Of a DNA stretch of 64,000 nt, positions 22,242-33,287 are shown piece by piece. The DNA comes from Paracamarosporium sp. OC-R06-R3 (lineage: Eukaryota > Ascomycota > Dothideomycetes > Pleosporales > Didymosphaeriaceae). The stretch is from NCBI GenBank assembly GCA_019828545.1, contig JACVRA010000165.1, forward strand, positions 310,001 to 374,000, given 5' to 3'. The stretch's first letter is position 1. Every line of letters begins with the position of its first letter. A program made the position numbers and the translations under genes. The notes under the pieces were generated by a model that saw only the letters and a program-made list of their open reading frames with translations, was not told the DNA's origin and ran no database searches.

Positions 22242-23087
22242 ATGGGTGTTGCAAAGAAGACGCGCAAGTTTGCGCAGATGAAGCGCGTCATCGGTGAGCT
22301 CGTCTTGTCCAGTCCATTGTCCCTTTACTCACGTTAGCAGGCCAGCGCGATGCCAGACTGTATGCGCCCCGCCACTTCCTACATCTACAACGACTGACCC
22401 TCCACGCAGAAAGAAAAATCAAATGGCCGGCGAGATAGAAGCGAAGAAGAAGGCCGATGCCGAAAAAGCCAAGCGCGAAATTCCCCAAGCCCCGTCCTCC
22501 ATGTTCTTCATGGCCAACGAAGCTCTCGGTCCGCCCTACCGCGTTCTGATTGGTATGTACGAGTTTCGTTTTCCGCATTGTATGATATTGACAGTTCCGA
22601 AAGATACAAATTTCTTGTCACATACAGTACGCGGCAAGTTGGATCTCCAGAAGGCCCTTATGGACTTGCTGTACGCGAAAGCGACCCCGATAATCACGTC
22701 GTGCGTTATGGCCGAGGTATGCTTATCATTCTTGCCGCTCAAGCATAGTCCTTTGCTCATATCCATTCTAGTTGGAGAAACTCGGACCGAAATATCGAAT
22801 CGCCCTGCGTATAGCGAGAGACGAGCGATGGGAACGGATAAAATGTGATCACAAAGGAACATACGCGGACGACTGCTTGTGCGAAATGGTACGAATCGCC
22901 TAGGCATGAAACAGACATGTCTCAGCTAATCATAATTCAGGTTATGAAGCACAGGATATACCTGGTGGGAACCAACGATCGAGAATTGAAGAGGAGATTG
23001 AGAAAGATTCCTGGTGTGCCGATTGTCAGTGTTGCGAAGGGCAAATACGTCATTGAGAGGCTACCTGATAATCCGGAAAGCAAGTGA
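22242..23087 (+). CDS. FCF1: rRNA-processing PIN-domain endonuclease Fcf1/Utp24
   Basis: Fcf1 is the small-subunit processome nuclease that cuts pre-rRNA at sites A1 and A2 in the nucleolus. Six exons in phase (22242-22293, 22341-22359, 22410-22552, 22604-22716, 22772-22888, 22941-23087) give 196 residues, against 189 in yeast. The start MGVAKKTRKFAQMKRVIGQR matches fungal Fcf1. The PIN active-site acids are visible: D72 in LIDTNF, E109 in VMAELEKLGPKYRIALRIAR, D142/D143 in GTYADDC, and D161 in GTNDRELKRR. It ends PDNPESK. Exon 2 is only 19 nt (GQRDARL region); without it the frame is lost and the conserved basic segment disappears. Confidence 0.95.
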
Positions 23088-23525
23088 GCGAATACCAAGG
23101 AGCAAATCTGTAGGGGATGCTACAGGGGTGGGGCTATTTGGCTTTATATGCATAGCGATGGCGTTTTGATGATGGGCAAAACCTGTCAAATGGAAGAACA
23201 AAAGTGCATCAGGATATAGTCATACTCGAAAGTTCGGAGACTGTACCATACATGTGGAGTGTTGTTTTTGACGAAAATTCCGCATACGCCCTGGTACAGA
23301 AATGATGCCAAAAAGGTGATTCCCCTGGGAATCAACTATACCATATATCTGGAGATAACTCGAAATGCAATGCATGTCTAAACCTGTGACAAAATGCGGT
23401 ATTTTGATTCAACAGAAACCGTTCTTCGTTCATATGAACATACACATCATACCATCTAGGTATACTTCGTGCAACGGCCGTAACAACCCTACATCACATT
23501 CTTTCCATTATCTCATTCAGTCTAC
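23088..23525. other. Convergent spacer with an inverted repeat
   Basis: This is the 3' region between FCF1 and the polyproline protein gene. It holds the near-perfect hairpin at 23314-23337 listed separately and no gene. Confidence 0.5.
23314..23337. repeat. Inverted repeat (hairpin) in a convergent 3' region
   Basis: GATTCCC and GGGAATC are perfect arms separated by CT (23318-23333). Pairing extends outward by one more base pair and then, past one mismatch, by two more. It lies about 230 bp past the FCF1 stop and about 190 bp past the stop of the opposing gene. Confidence 0.6.
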
Positions 23526-25807
23526 TCAAATCCCCACCAACCCATCCAACAGTGCCGTCAGCCCCGCGACGCCCATCAACGCCCCCGCCTTGCCATGTCC
23601 TCTCTTCTTCTTCCCGCCATCCGAACCCCTCCTACGACTCCTCTCCCTTTGCTTCCTGCTCCGCGTGACGCTCTCAGAATCCGATGTACCTGACGTACTG
23701 GAATAATGATCATATCGTGCTCCATCCAGCGAAGTCCGGAGCGGAGATTGGGAATAAATTGGAGGCTGCAAATGGCGAGGGGGTGCGGTTGGTGGCTGGT
23801 ACGGCATGGGCTGGGTGAATGTGCGGGATGATACTGGAGGCGGAGGAGGAGGAGGGAAGGTTTGGTTTGGATAGGACGATATGGGTATCGCTTGGGGTGG
23901 GGGTTTCGGCGAGTAGGGCGTGGTAGTTTGTGGTAAGGATGTTGAAGGTGGAGGGATTTGGAGATTACTGGCTCGTGGATTCGCTGGGTAGGCTGGTGGT
24001 GGTGGTGGTGGTGGTGGTGGTGGTGGTGGTGCTTGATAGGAGCCTGGCATTGACATTGCGCGATCAAACGGAGGAGGTTGGGAAATATGGTAGGCAGTCG
24101 CGGATCGTTCGAATGGCGGCGGAGGCTTGTTTTGTGGCGCTTGTGGTGTGCGATCGCGGTCGTTGTTTCCCTTGGGGAACACATAGCTTGGAGGTCGACG
24201 CTCGAAAGAAGTTCGTCGGACCCTTTCTTTGACAGGTGGCGGTGACGGCGGCTGTGTCTTCCGATAAATTTCCACTGTTCGCTCGACCAATCTTTGGACT
24301 TGATCAAAAGTCAAAGGCTGATCTACGCAAAACCAGGTTTCGAACTTGGTGCGCCTTCCATCAGGAATCTCTTTCTGCACCTGGGTATGAGAGTATCCCG
24401 CCTCTTTGAGCGCTTCATGGCAGACCCACGACGCTTGCACTTCAGTCCAGCTATGTCGGTGTGCAAATGCCTCTGAAGATGGTGCATCAGTGTTCGAATC
24501 TTGGACCTTCCCGTCGACGTACTTCCAGTAGTATCTGCGTGTGCGTAATGTCCAAGGTATTTCTAAATCCAGCTCATCATCTTTGTCTTTTGCTTCTACT
24601 GCGGCTGCCGCTTCTACGGGTAGAGTAGAAATACTCGTTCGTGGCGAGGCAGGCACCGAAGCAGATTCCTGGCTTAAATTTGGTATCGGTATAGGAAGTG
24701 AATGAGGCTCTGCAAAGAGTGGTGGAATTGTCTCTGCTTTTCGAGGGACAGGTGACTTTAGTCCAATACCGCCGCCATCGAATTTTGGCAATGTATCGAT
24801 ATCATCTTCGCTGTCTGACTCAACAAATGGCTGCTGAGTCTCTCGTTTTTGTGCTTGAGCTTTGCGTTCCGCGTCTAGTAGATCTTCCTCGAACTGGCGC
24901 AGCCTAGTCCATCGGTCCAACAAACGATCTAATTGCGATTTCGATATTCCGCACACTGAGGTTAACCAATCTTTTTCGTCCGATGTTTGGGTGTCTAGGC
25001 TTGCGATGAACTTGTCCTGATATTTGGCCAAGTTGCCCGGCTTTGGTGCACTTTCATCAATAACGCTTAAGCTTAGCGAGCTGTCGTTCTCCATTAACAT
25101 CCGTGCGTCTGGCCGTGCTCGCTGGTAGAGTTTCGATGCTAGCAATATGGACATTTGTTGGTCTATGATGAGTGTCTCGAGCTGCTGCTTCTCATTTGCC
25201 ACTGCGGTGGCGCATTGCCTCGGTGAGACTGTGGGCCTAACTCTGCGCATTTGTTAAAACTTGTCAAAGGGTCAATATTGCGCAGTATAGAACCTTACCT
25301 TGCCCAGATGATACTCTGTGCTGTGTATAGAGTTTGTAGCATCACTGATAATGTTGCTCTCAGCGAATCCAGATGAGCTTTAAGGTAGTGCAGCCTCGCC
25401 ACCAATTGCGGGGTGAGCGTATCAACATGATCTCTTTCTCGGCGCTCTCCTCTATATCTCCTAGTTGTCTCTTCATTCTGCTTGGGTACTATAGAATCGA
25501 TCTCATTCAAGAGGGCAGAAGTTTGGTCCAGGATATCTTCGATTGTTTCAAAAGCCTATATGTCGCGTTAGTGAACTTGAAGTGGCGCACGTGGAAGAAA
25601 CATCCATACCTCCGCCGAAGGTAGACGATCATCTTCCTTGATAATAGTCCCGACCTCCTTTACTATCAGTGCCAAGCTCGAAATCGCCTTTGCAGTCCTC
25701 AAAAGCTCTTTTGCCGCATACGCATCTGCTGCAGCTAGCCGGTATAGCACGAGAGCAAGCGCAGAGCTCTGAGACACAAGAGGAAGGATAGATGCGAGAA
25801 CTGCCAT
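23526..25807 (-). CDS. Polyproline protein with fungal-specific N-terminal helical domain
   Basis: Exons 25807-25610, 25555-25299 and 25242-23526 join in phase to 723 residues. The start is the ATG giving MAVLASILPLVSQSSALALV; the frame is open upstream only from a GTG. Residues 1-200 are alpha-helical, with LAAADAYAAKELLRTAKAIS and LARLHYLKAHLDSLRATLS-like heptads. They resemble the fungal N-terminal domain often found ahead of NACHT or unknown regions; that match is tentative. The middle has WTLRTRRYYWKYVDGKVQDS and SWTEVQASWVCHEALKEAGY, a semi-ordered part. The rest is disordered and proline-rich, with a run of 13 prolines encoded by a GGT-type microsatellite. The C-terminus is basic (RSRKQRERSRRRGSDGGKKK). 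Polyproline runs suggest an SH3- or profilin-binding scaffold; function unknown. Confidence 0.75.
23994..24030. repeat. (GGT)n microsatellite encoding polyproline
   Basis: About twelve GGT units on the plus strand read CCA/CCACC on the coding minus strand and specify a proline run in the protein at 23526-25807. Confidence 0.9.
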
Positions 25808-27044
25808 GAGAATTTTTCGAGAAAGTGAGATGAGCCCCACGAAGTAGCGAGGCCTAAGTTGTACATTTGACGTTGTTTTCTTTGAGGTGCAGTGCGATCA
25901 AAAAGCGTTGGTGGGTTCGCAGTCTAACGTGAGGTCATTGCACAGCCCGATCTGCAGGGACTCACCGGGGAGTTTGCACACCGGCCACTAAAATAAGGGC
26001 TAGAGCCTCGGATTGATTGGCTCGTAAACGAGGAGGCAACGAACTGCTGCACCCCGGACAGCAGGCTTTGGCGAGATGATCAAGCTCCACCGCACCAACA
26101 CCTTTGAAGCGATGCAATGCGCATGTCGTTCGAAGCTGAAATCAATGACGGGAAACATGGTGACTCAGAATCGTGATTAATACTCAAGAAGTGTAGAGGA
26201 TATGACTAGAGAAAAGTAAGGTAAGATGTCGCGATGAGGCAGAGCGGACAGTACGCAGTGGAAAAGTATGGGATTGAACTGAGGCTGTACTATCTAGGAG
26301 CTATCGAAGGTATAGGTACGCAAGAGTCAACAACGCTAGTCCTGGACAGCTAGAAAGTAAGTCGCAACCACGCCGCAGTAGGAGCAACTATCTTGCAGGG
26401 TAAGAGCCATAAACCGTGACATAAGATCCTTAAGGCTATACAGTGGCACAGGTAAGATATGACAATACGACCAGCTGAACTAGCTTTGCTCTTCCCGTGA
26501 GGCTCAGAGCATCCTGAGCTGACAATCTTCGCATCGTAACTCTCTTTTAGATTGAATGACTCTTTGATCAGGCTGATAACTTCCGGTGAAAGTGAGATGA
26601 CCGGCGGCTTCCGTCTCAGAAACAAGGCCTACTGTAACGCCGACTCGCGTTAACATCTAGCCAGTCATGTGGGAGATTAGCTGTAGAGCTAGTCAATATA
26701 ATCTTGAATACGGATGCGAGAAATCACCAATGTGTGCGTTGAGTTGATTATACTTAGTCACCCATACCACTTGATGTCTTGGCGGTAAACCGTGCAGAGT
26801 ATATAAACACCCATACGCGCGACCCTTTTCCTGTAGTGAGTTTCGATCAACTGATCAACCGATCAACGGACCAGCGTTTTGTCTGCTATCTGCAGTGTCT
26901 GCCTGCAGCCATTGCGTTGACGATCTTTGCACCACTCTACATTGTCACTGTTAACATTCTACCTCAGGCTTACAAAACACCCATGTATTCAACGCATCGG
27001 AACTATTGCACCCAACATCTACCTGGCTTCAAACTGGCTATCCT
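25808..27044. other. Intergenic stretch (1.2 kb), no gene recognised
   Basis: It lies between the start of the polyproline gene and the 3' end of the MFS gene. A minus-strand frame at 26350-26625 begins with TTG and shows no domain, so I do not call it. Confidence 0.45.
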
Positions 27045-28686
27045 TTAGTCACTCTGCGACACCCTTTCAGACATGACGACCTCAACCTTCTCGGTCGCAT
27101 GCGCAAAATCCTTATACCTCTGCTCTTCATCCATCTTGCTCCCGCGTACAACCCGTCTATTCTCCGGATTCAGTCCCATGAGAAGTCTAGGCTTGTTGAA
27201 GAACATGGCGTCTATCTGTTCGAGCGTACGCCCCGACGTCTCCACCCCGAAGAAGTATGTTAACGGCACAAAAGCCGCACAAATGACCGCCCATACCCAG
27301 AAGTAGTTTCCCTTGATGGAGTCTAGGCCAATTGGAGTCACCATCACAACCACAAAGTTGCTGATCCAGTGCGAGAAGACGCCAACGGCAGTTGCTTTGT
27401 TGCGCACACGGAGCGGCTGGATCTCGGAAGAGTACGACCAAGACACGGGCAGGATACCAGACGTGAAGCAATCGAGGTAGAGGAAGATGAATGCTACGGC
27501 TGCAGCGGCACTGGAGAAGCTGTTCTTGGACAAACCACCGGCAATGATGGCCATGCATATGGCACAACCCCCCGAGGAAAGCATAACCGACCATCGGCGC
27601 CCGATCCTGTCGATGTAGAAGTACGGTGGCCAAGAGAAAACGGCATACTGTGTGAATGCGACAGATGCGAGGATCAGAGCCATACTCGGCGAATATCCCA
27701 TGTAGTTCTCAAGGATATAAGCGAGGTAGTAACAAAGTGCATTAACCCCGCTCCATTGATTCATCATATAAGGACCCATTCCGAGGACGACTCGATGGAG
27801 ATTTCGAGTCTTGGAGGAGTTGCTGAAGACTTCTCCCCACGATGGCTCTTCTTCGTTTTTCTCGGCTTCGATCGCATCCAGGATCTCTTGTAACTGACCT
27901 TGGACTTCCTCGTCCTCGAAGGGCTTGTCGAGAAGTCGACTAATGATGTTCTGGGCCTGTGAAAAGGTTAGCATTGTGAGAAGCCGACTTCTTGACATGG
28001 TGGACCCACCTCATCGACTCTGCCACGCTGGGCCAGCCAGCGAGGCGACTCGCATAGGAAAGGCGACAAGCTCAGCACTAGTAGTGAGAACAAAATCTGG
28101 CAGGACACCGGAAACCTCCATTGGAGCGAACTGTTCGCGTACAAACAAGCGAAACAAAGCCACGAGGCAAGCGCAACGCCTATAATGATCAAGGCGGACT
28201 GCACGACCAGAAGCGCACCACGGTTGTGGGCAGGCAGTGTCTCAGATTGCAGAATCGGAATCGCGACCGTGGAGAAGCCCACACCGACACCGCCTATGAT
28301 TCTCGAGACGAACATTTGCCAGTATTCGAAAGACGCAGTCTGGATCGAGGCACCGATGATAACGACGATGTTTGCGAGAATGATAGACCGTTTGCGTCCG
28401 ATTTTCTCGCCGAAAAGAAAGGCGACGATGGCTCCTAATGCACATCCGATGTCGTATATTGCGGTGACGAGTCCAGTCATGGTAGGGTTCGGGTTTCCGA
28501 GCGTATTCTTGAAGCGTTCACCGCCCAAGATACCGCCGAAGAGACCTTGATCATCTTGTAGATTGTCAGTTGAGGTCGACTCGAAGACAAAGAGAGACAT
28601 TTACATCCGACAAGGAGGAAGTCAAACCCAGCGGTCATCAAGATGACTGCTATGAGGCGCTTGCCTCGAAGCTCCAAAACACCCAT
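27045..28686 (-). CDS. MFS sugar transporter (hexose transporter-like)
   Basis: Exons 28686-28605, 28554-28010 and 27956-27045 join in phase to 512 residues. The start MGVLELRGKRLIAVILMTAG leads straight into helix 1 and the YDQGLFGG motif of sugar porters. Other family signatures are GEKIGRKRSI (loop 2-3), the RIIGGVGVG run, LCESPRWLAQRGR after helix 6, QWSGVNALCYY in helix 7, IDRIGRRWSV (loop 8-9) and FFGVETSGRTLEQID after helix 12. Twelve helices can be traced. The protein is likely a plasma-membrane proton symporter or facilitator for a hexose or related polyol; the substrate cannot be read from sequence. The C-terminal tail is short and charged (RVSQSD). The second exon ends at GTGGGT, a slightly weak but in-phase donor. 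Confidence 0.92.
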
Positions 28687-30924
28687 GACTGAATACAACG
28701 GTTTCCAGCACGGCCAATTCAGTCTATGAAATCCGACAAGGCTCGAGTGCCAACGCAATGAAGGCTGGCTCAGATTGATGTGAGACTAAGCAAAGAAGCG
28801 ACCTCATGCATATGTAGTTTTCGCAACCTTCATCGTGTACAACCCTCCCAAGCACCAGTTCCCAATCGAGGAAGCCGGTGCGAGTCATTCTGCGATGTAT
28901 CTGGGGAAGATCGGCTGTGCAAATGATGGAGCGGGTACGCGGAGAAGATTATGCGGGGATAGTACTACAGAAATTGTGGAGTTTTGTTTGGCATTTCAAG
29001 GCTGCAAGTAAGGCAGCACGCCTACCAGCGTTCGGGCTTGCCTTTCTCAGCCCAAGTCAGCCCATCCCAAGGCGGCTAACGTGCTAGTCTCTAATTAGCC
29101 AGCGTGTGCTCTCAACGGTATAGGATGGATCCTGGATTGTGGATCTGGGAGAAGAGAAACTCGCTACATCTGCCCGAAGTGATGCCGAGGAGGATCGGGA
29201 AAACAAGGTAGTTGGACTACTGTGGAGGGAATGCATTGAGGACGGACCTCACAGTACGTCATAGCCTTCTGCGAGAACACGAGGAGTACCCGGTAAGGGA
29301 ACTCGGCACTCAAGTGTCAGGCGTTCTACGAGACAACCTTGGAATGTTTTTATGGCTGGCGTAGAACGCGCTAGAGGCGGTCAAGGCAGATGTCGTGGTG
29401 GATGACTTGAATCTGCATCGGAGGAGAGCGCAAGTAAGTGTTGATGTTAAGAAAGGTGCTGATAATGGAGACGAGGAGCGCGTTCGATATCCGAAAGCCT
29501 CCTTGTGCTTTCAAATTGGGGTAGTCTCGAGAACCGTCATTCGCCGCGTTTAATGGCAGCGAAGCTATCCTCAGGATATCACAGGAACTCTTTTGTTCAT
29601 GTAGGGGAACGTGGATGGAGAGCGCGAATGTTGTGCTTCTGACTTGCGGTTGCGTTGAGCTATCACCAGGTAGCTTATTGCATCCAATACAGACTGCAGT
29701 GGCGTTCCTGGGCTTTGAGGCTGCCTCTTCGTACATCCATCATCCCTTTAGTGGAGGTATGTTGTGAGCGTAGACGACCTTGCCCAGGATACTCGTTAAA
29801 GACCAACTTGGTACACGCCCCACCTCAGGTGCAAATACGACATGGTCTTTTTTGGTGATTCTACAGCTCCAAGAAAACGAAGTCAGGTGCCCTGGAATTG
29901 ATGAAGCTGGACGGATATCGATGTGTGAACTCTGGCCGTCATTGAGCTTGTTGAAGGGATAGTCCTGCTGCAGTGGAGCTTTGTGCATAATGTTGACAAA
30001 AAGCAAATCTGCTAGGACCATGGTATACCCAGCCACGTATGTGAAGGTTCACCGGAAAACTCACCAGCGCCAGATGGGACGATGAGGATCGCGGAGCATA
30101 GTGACGGTATAGGACTGCAAGTAACAAATCGATTTGAAAAATACGAAGTACATCCCTTGCAAAATTGAATCTTGTGTTTATTAGAATTGGATCGTGGTAG
30201 ACTCGGTACGTGGCGCCGGTTTCGGCTAATGGCAAAGAAAGGCGGCGTCAGCATTGTGTCGACGCATTTGGGAGTGGCAAGCCAGTGACTAAGCAAATCT
30301 CATCCGCCATTAGTTCGGATGAACAGGTCCAGGGTTCGCCGTTTGACGTCCAGCAGCGTGGCTCCGTACACGCGTGGGAAAGCGATTGGTGGTTCGCACA
30401 GAGTTCTCGAAGGTCTCGCCCTGCAGGGGAATTGGGCGCAAGCTTGGTTGGGACAAGATGTTCGTGTTTGGGCACGAAGAACAAAGACGGTTACGTGGAT
30501 AGCCAACGGGTACGCCGGATGAGGCGGCAAGCGGGCCAAGACGAGCCATGGGGCTGCTACCGCGGGCCGGTGCAGTTTGATTGAATGTTCCGCGAAGCCT
30601 TCTTGAGTAGCAAATCCACCAGAGAAGACGACGCCTCCACGTGCGTCATTCACCAGCCATTGCGAGCCCCTCGTGCAGTCCTCCTCCAACCTCGACTCCC
30701 ATTGCGACCCCGCCTGATCTGCCAACAGCCGCCTTCGTTGCTTCACGCGCATAGCTGAGGCCCCTCGCCGCATCTGCAGCAACCAATCGCCCGGATTCGG
30801 TTGCCCACGCGTGCTGCGCGACCAACAGCCATTCGCAACGCCTTCGGTGGCACGCTGTATGGTGGCCGCAACCGTACCTGTCTAGCCCGCACAGCAGCTG
30901 GTATATAGATATACCACGCCCACC
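28687..30924. other. Intergenic stretch (2.2 kb), no gene recognised
   Basis: It lies between two divergent genes (MFS on minus, PAQR on plus). Open frames up to 160 codons near 30.3-30.8 kb overlap on both strands and lack known motifs. A 121-codon frame with ATG at 29736 (minus) also lacks any recognisable domain. Confidence 0.45.
30900..30915. repeat. Perfect dyad just upstream of the PAQR start
   Basis: GGTATATAGATATACC is a perfect inverted repeat (7-nt arms, 2-nt spacer). It ends 9 nt before the ATG at 30925, so it lies in the leader or initiator region rather than at normal TATA distance. Confidence 0.5.
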
Positions 30925-32510
30925 ATGCCCCGCGCTGGCTCCCGCAACGGCGGCGGGTCGAGCACTGCCGTGATGCTCGCTGAAGAAGACGCTGCCCCCG
31001 TGCAGCGTGCGAACCGAGGCTACGGTACTTTTGCTGCAGGGGAGCTGCCGCGCCCGCAACACCAAGCTTCACGCCGACCCTCGTCGACGTTCCTGATCCA
31101 CGGTGGCACGCCCTGCGTCGACTCGGAGAACTTCCATGCCCTGGTATGTGCTTCTACCGCGGTTCCAAGCTGTCTCCGCTGCATGCTAACCCGCCTCAGC
31201 TCGGCAGCTTCCTCGCCGAACTCAACTGCAGACTCGACCACATAGACTCGTACGGCCAGCTCAAGCTCGACACGGGCGTCGAATACGCATACTCGACTCT
31301 CCTCGCCGTCCGCGAGTCATGCTCCAAGATATCAGATGGTGCCATCGAGGTGGGAAGGCGGCAGGCAGCTGTCTTCGTTGAGACGCTCGAGGGCCGGTAC
31401 CAACATGCCCTGGGGTCGAAAGAGACGTTGGCTGAGAAAGTAGTAGAAGGCATTTTGTTGATAGAGGATTGGGTAACTGATTTGGAAGCCCGCGCGTATG
31501 CTCTCCGAGACGCAGGTATCGAAACCGTGAACCAAGAGCTCGTCCGCGCACGCGGCGTCGTCGATGCCGGCCTCCACAAAGCGCACCGCGCCCGGCAATC
31601 CATCGAGCTCAAGATCGACTTCGCGGTAGACCGCGCCCTCGCCCGCGCAAAAGAACACGGCCTGATCCGCTACGAGGACCTGCCCGAGCCCTGGCAAGCA
31701 AACGAGCACATACTCACGGGCTACCGCTTCTACGACGGCCACTGGGCCTGCATCCGCTCCATCTGCGGCATCCACAACGAGTCCACAAACATCTGGACGC
31801 ACCTCGTCGGCTTCCTCGTCATGCTCGGCCTCGCATTCTACTTCTACCCGCAGCACATCAACTTCCACGCCAGCACCACGACCGACATCGCCATCGCCGC
31901 CATCTTCTTCTTCGCCGCCTGCAAGTGTCTGCTGTGCTCTTGCATCATGCACACTATGAACGGCATCAGCCACCAGACGCTGCTCGAGCGCTACGCCTGC
32001 ATCGACTACACGGGCATCTCGCTGCTCGTCGGCGCCTCCATCATGACCTTCGAATACACGGCCTTCTACTGCGAGCCCACCAGCCGCTGGGCCTACATGA
32101 CGCTCACGGCCATCCTCTCAATCGGCGGCGTCTACCTCCCCTGGAACCCCACCTTCAACCGCAACGACCTCGCCTGGCTGCGCGTCTCCTTCTACGTCCT
32201 CCTCGCAATGACGTGCTTCTTCCCCTTCGGCCAGCTCATCGTGAACAACGGCCTCGAGTACACGGCCTCCTTCTACATGCCCGCCATCCCTTCCATGCTC
32301 ATCTACTTCGTCGGCGCAGTCATCTACGCCGCTCGCGTCCCTGAGCGCTGGCTCCCGGGCAAATTCGACTACCTCGGCGCCAGCCACAATATCTGGCACG
32401 TCGCTGTGCTGTGCGGTATCGTGGCGCATTACTTCGCCATGCAGGAGATGTTTAGCCAGGCGCATGGGCGGTCGAGGGGCGAGTGTCCTGCGTTGCCGGA
32501 GTTTCCTTGA
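30925..32510 (+). CDS. PAQR/haemolysin-III family membrane protein (Izh3-like)
   Basis: Exons 30925-31143 and 31200-32510 give 509 residues starting MPRAGSRNGGGSSTAVML. The first ~245 residues form a long cytosolic extension with helical, charged segments (ETLEGRYQHALGSKETLAEK, RARGVVDAGLHKAHRARQSI), as in yeast Izh3. The seven-helix core follows: PEPWQANEHILTGYR and HNESTNIWTHLVG mark its start. CIMHTMNGISHQTLL and CIDYTGISLL carry the first His and the conserved Asp, and HNIWHVAVLCGIVAHYF carries the C-terminal histidines. These His/Asp residues form the zinc site in adiponectin receptors, which act as ceramidase-like enzymes. The yeast homologues influence zinc homeostasis and sterol metabolism. 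The coding sequence is very G+C rich, with strong C preference at third positions. Confidence 0.93.
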
Positions 32511-32514
32511 TTCT

Positions 32515-32551
32515 CTATCCTATCCTATTCTATTCTATTCTATTCTATTTT
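32515..32551. repeat. (CTATT)n pentanucleotide repeat
   Basis: About seven units of CTATC/CTATT begin five bases after the PAQR stop codon. Confidence 0.85.
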
Positions 32552-32584
32552 ATCAATTGTTTGGAAACCTTAGGTTCTATTTTC

Positions 32585-32585
<1 letters not shown>

Positions 32586-32615
<30 letters not shown>

Positions 32616-32620
32616 CTTCT
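32586..32620. repeat. (CTT)n trinucleotide repeat
   Basis: About eleven uninterrupted CTT units lie in the PAQR 3' region. Confidence 0.9.
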
Positions 32621-32772
32621 TTTCTTTGTCACTTAGCGTTGCATTAGAGAGGTTGCATTGGGGGTGGGTGCATTTGCATTGGTGCAATGGGGAACGGGGG
32701 CATTGCACTGGGTGGGTGGGAAGAAGATCGTCGGTCGAGGCTTGAGCGCAGATACGGCTCGCCTGCGACGAG

Positions 32773-32818
32773 GCATGGCATGGTATGGCATGGTACGGTA
32801 CGGTACGGTACGGTATGG
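32773..32818. repeat. (GGTAC/GGCAT)n pentanucleotide repeat
   Basis: About nine 5-nt units grade from GGCAT to GGTAC and back to GGTAT, suggesting slippage followed by point changes. Confidence 0.85.
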
Positions 32819-33287
32819 ACTTGGATGCATAATGTGATGACCATCGCACATGATATCTAGAAGAGAAATATATACAAGTACCCAAGCTCGCTGCGCACAA
32901 ACAAAACGTGCTTCTCTCAGGCTCTTTCCTACCACTAGTCTAGATAGACAAGCGATGGTATATGCCCATCCATCCATCCAATGTCAGGCCGCAACATGAC
33001 CACGTCAACCGTAAACAACGCTGCTTGCTACTTACATTACTCCAAAGACGAAGAAGAAACACCGTCTGTACATCAATAACCAATAGCGACAAGAATCGAA
33101 AATAAGGGCGGCCGTTGCATGTCGTTTCGTGGCATCGTAATCGTGAGCTCGTCCAACGACGTGTGCATCAGACGCTTAGCACAATAACAAGGTCGCTGCG
33201 CGAAATGCAAGAAAGAAAGCAAGAAAGAAAAAGACAAAGAAAGAAACAAAGAGCGAAAAGAACAAGCATGTAGAATAGATAGACTAA

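Larger units (their letters stand above)
32511..33287. other. Convergent spacer rich in simple repeats
   Basis: This is the shared 3' region of the PAQR gene (plus) and the Zn2Cys6 gene (minus). It holds three separate microsatellites and, at 33209-33262, a purine-rich GAAA-type tract. No gene is supported. Confidence 0.6.

Noticed and set aside
29371..29736. 121-codon minus-strand frame with an ATG start
   Set aside because: No signal peptide, domain or plausible splice partner could be seen; kept as unsupported.
30210..30782. Overlapping frames of up to 160 codons on both strands
   Set aside because: Frames on both strands are open together and contain no known motif.
31332..31973. 213-codon frame antisense to the PAQR gene
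   Set aside because: It is a shadow caused by the strong C preference at third positions of the PAQR coding sequence.
32511..32818. Possible CRISPR-like or satellite array
   Set aside because: The units are 3-5 nt simple repeats without spacers, and CRISPR arrays are not expected in a eukaryotic nuclear genome.
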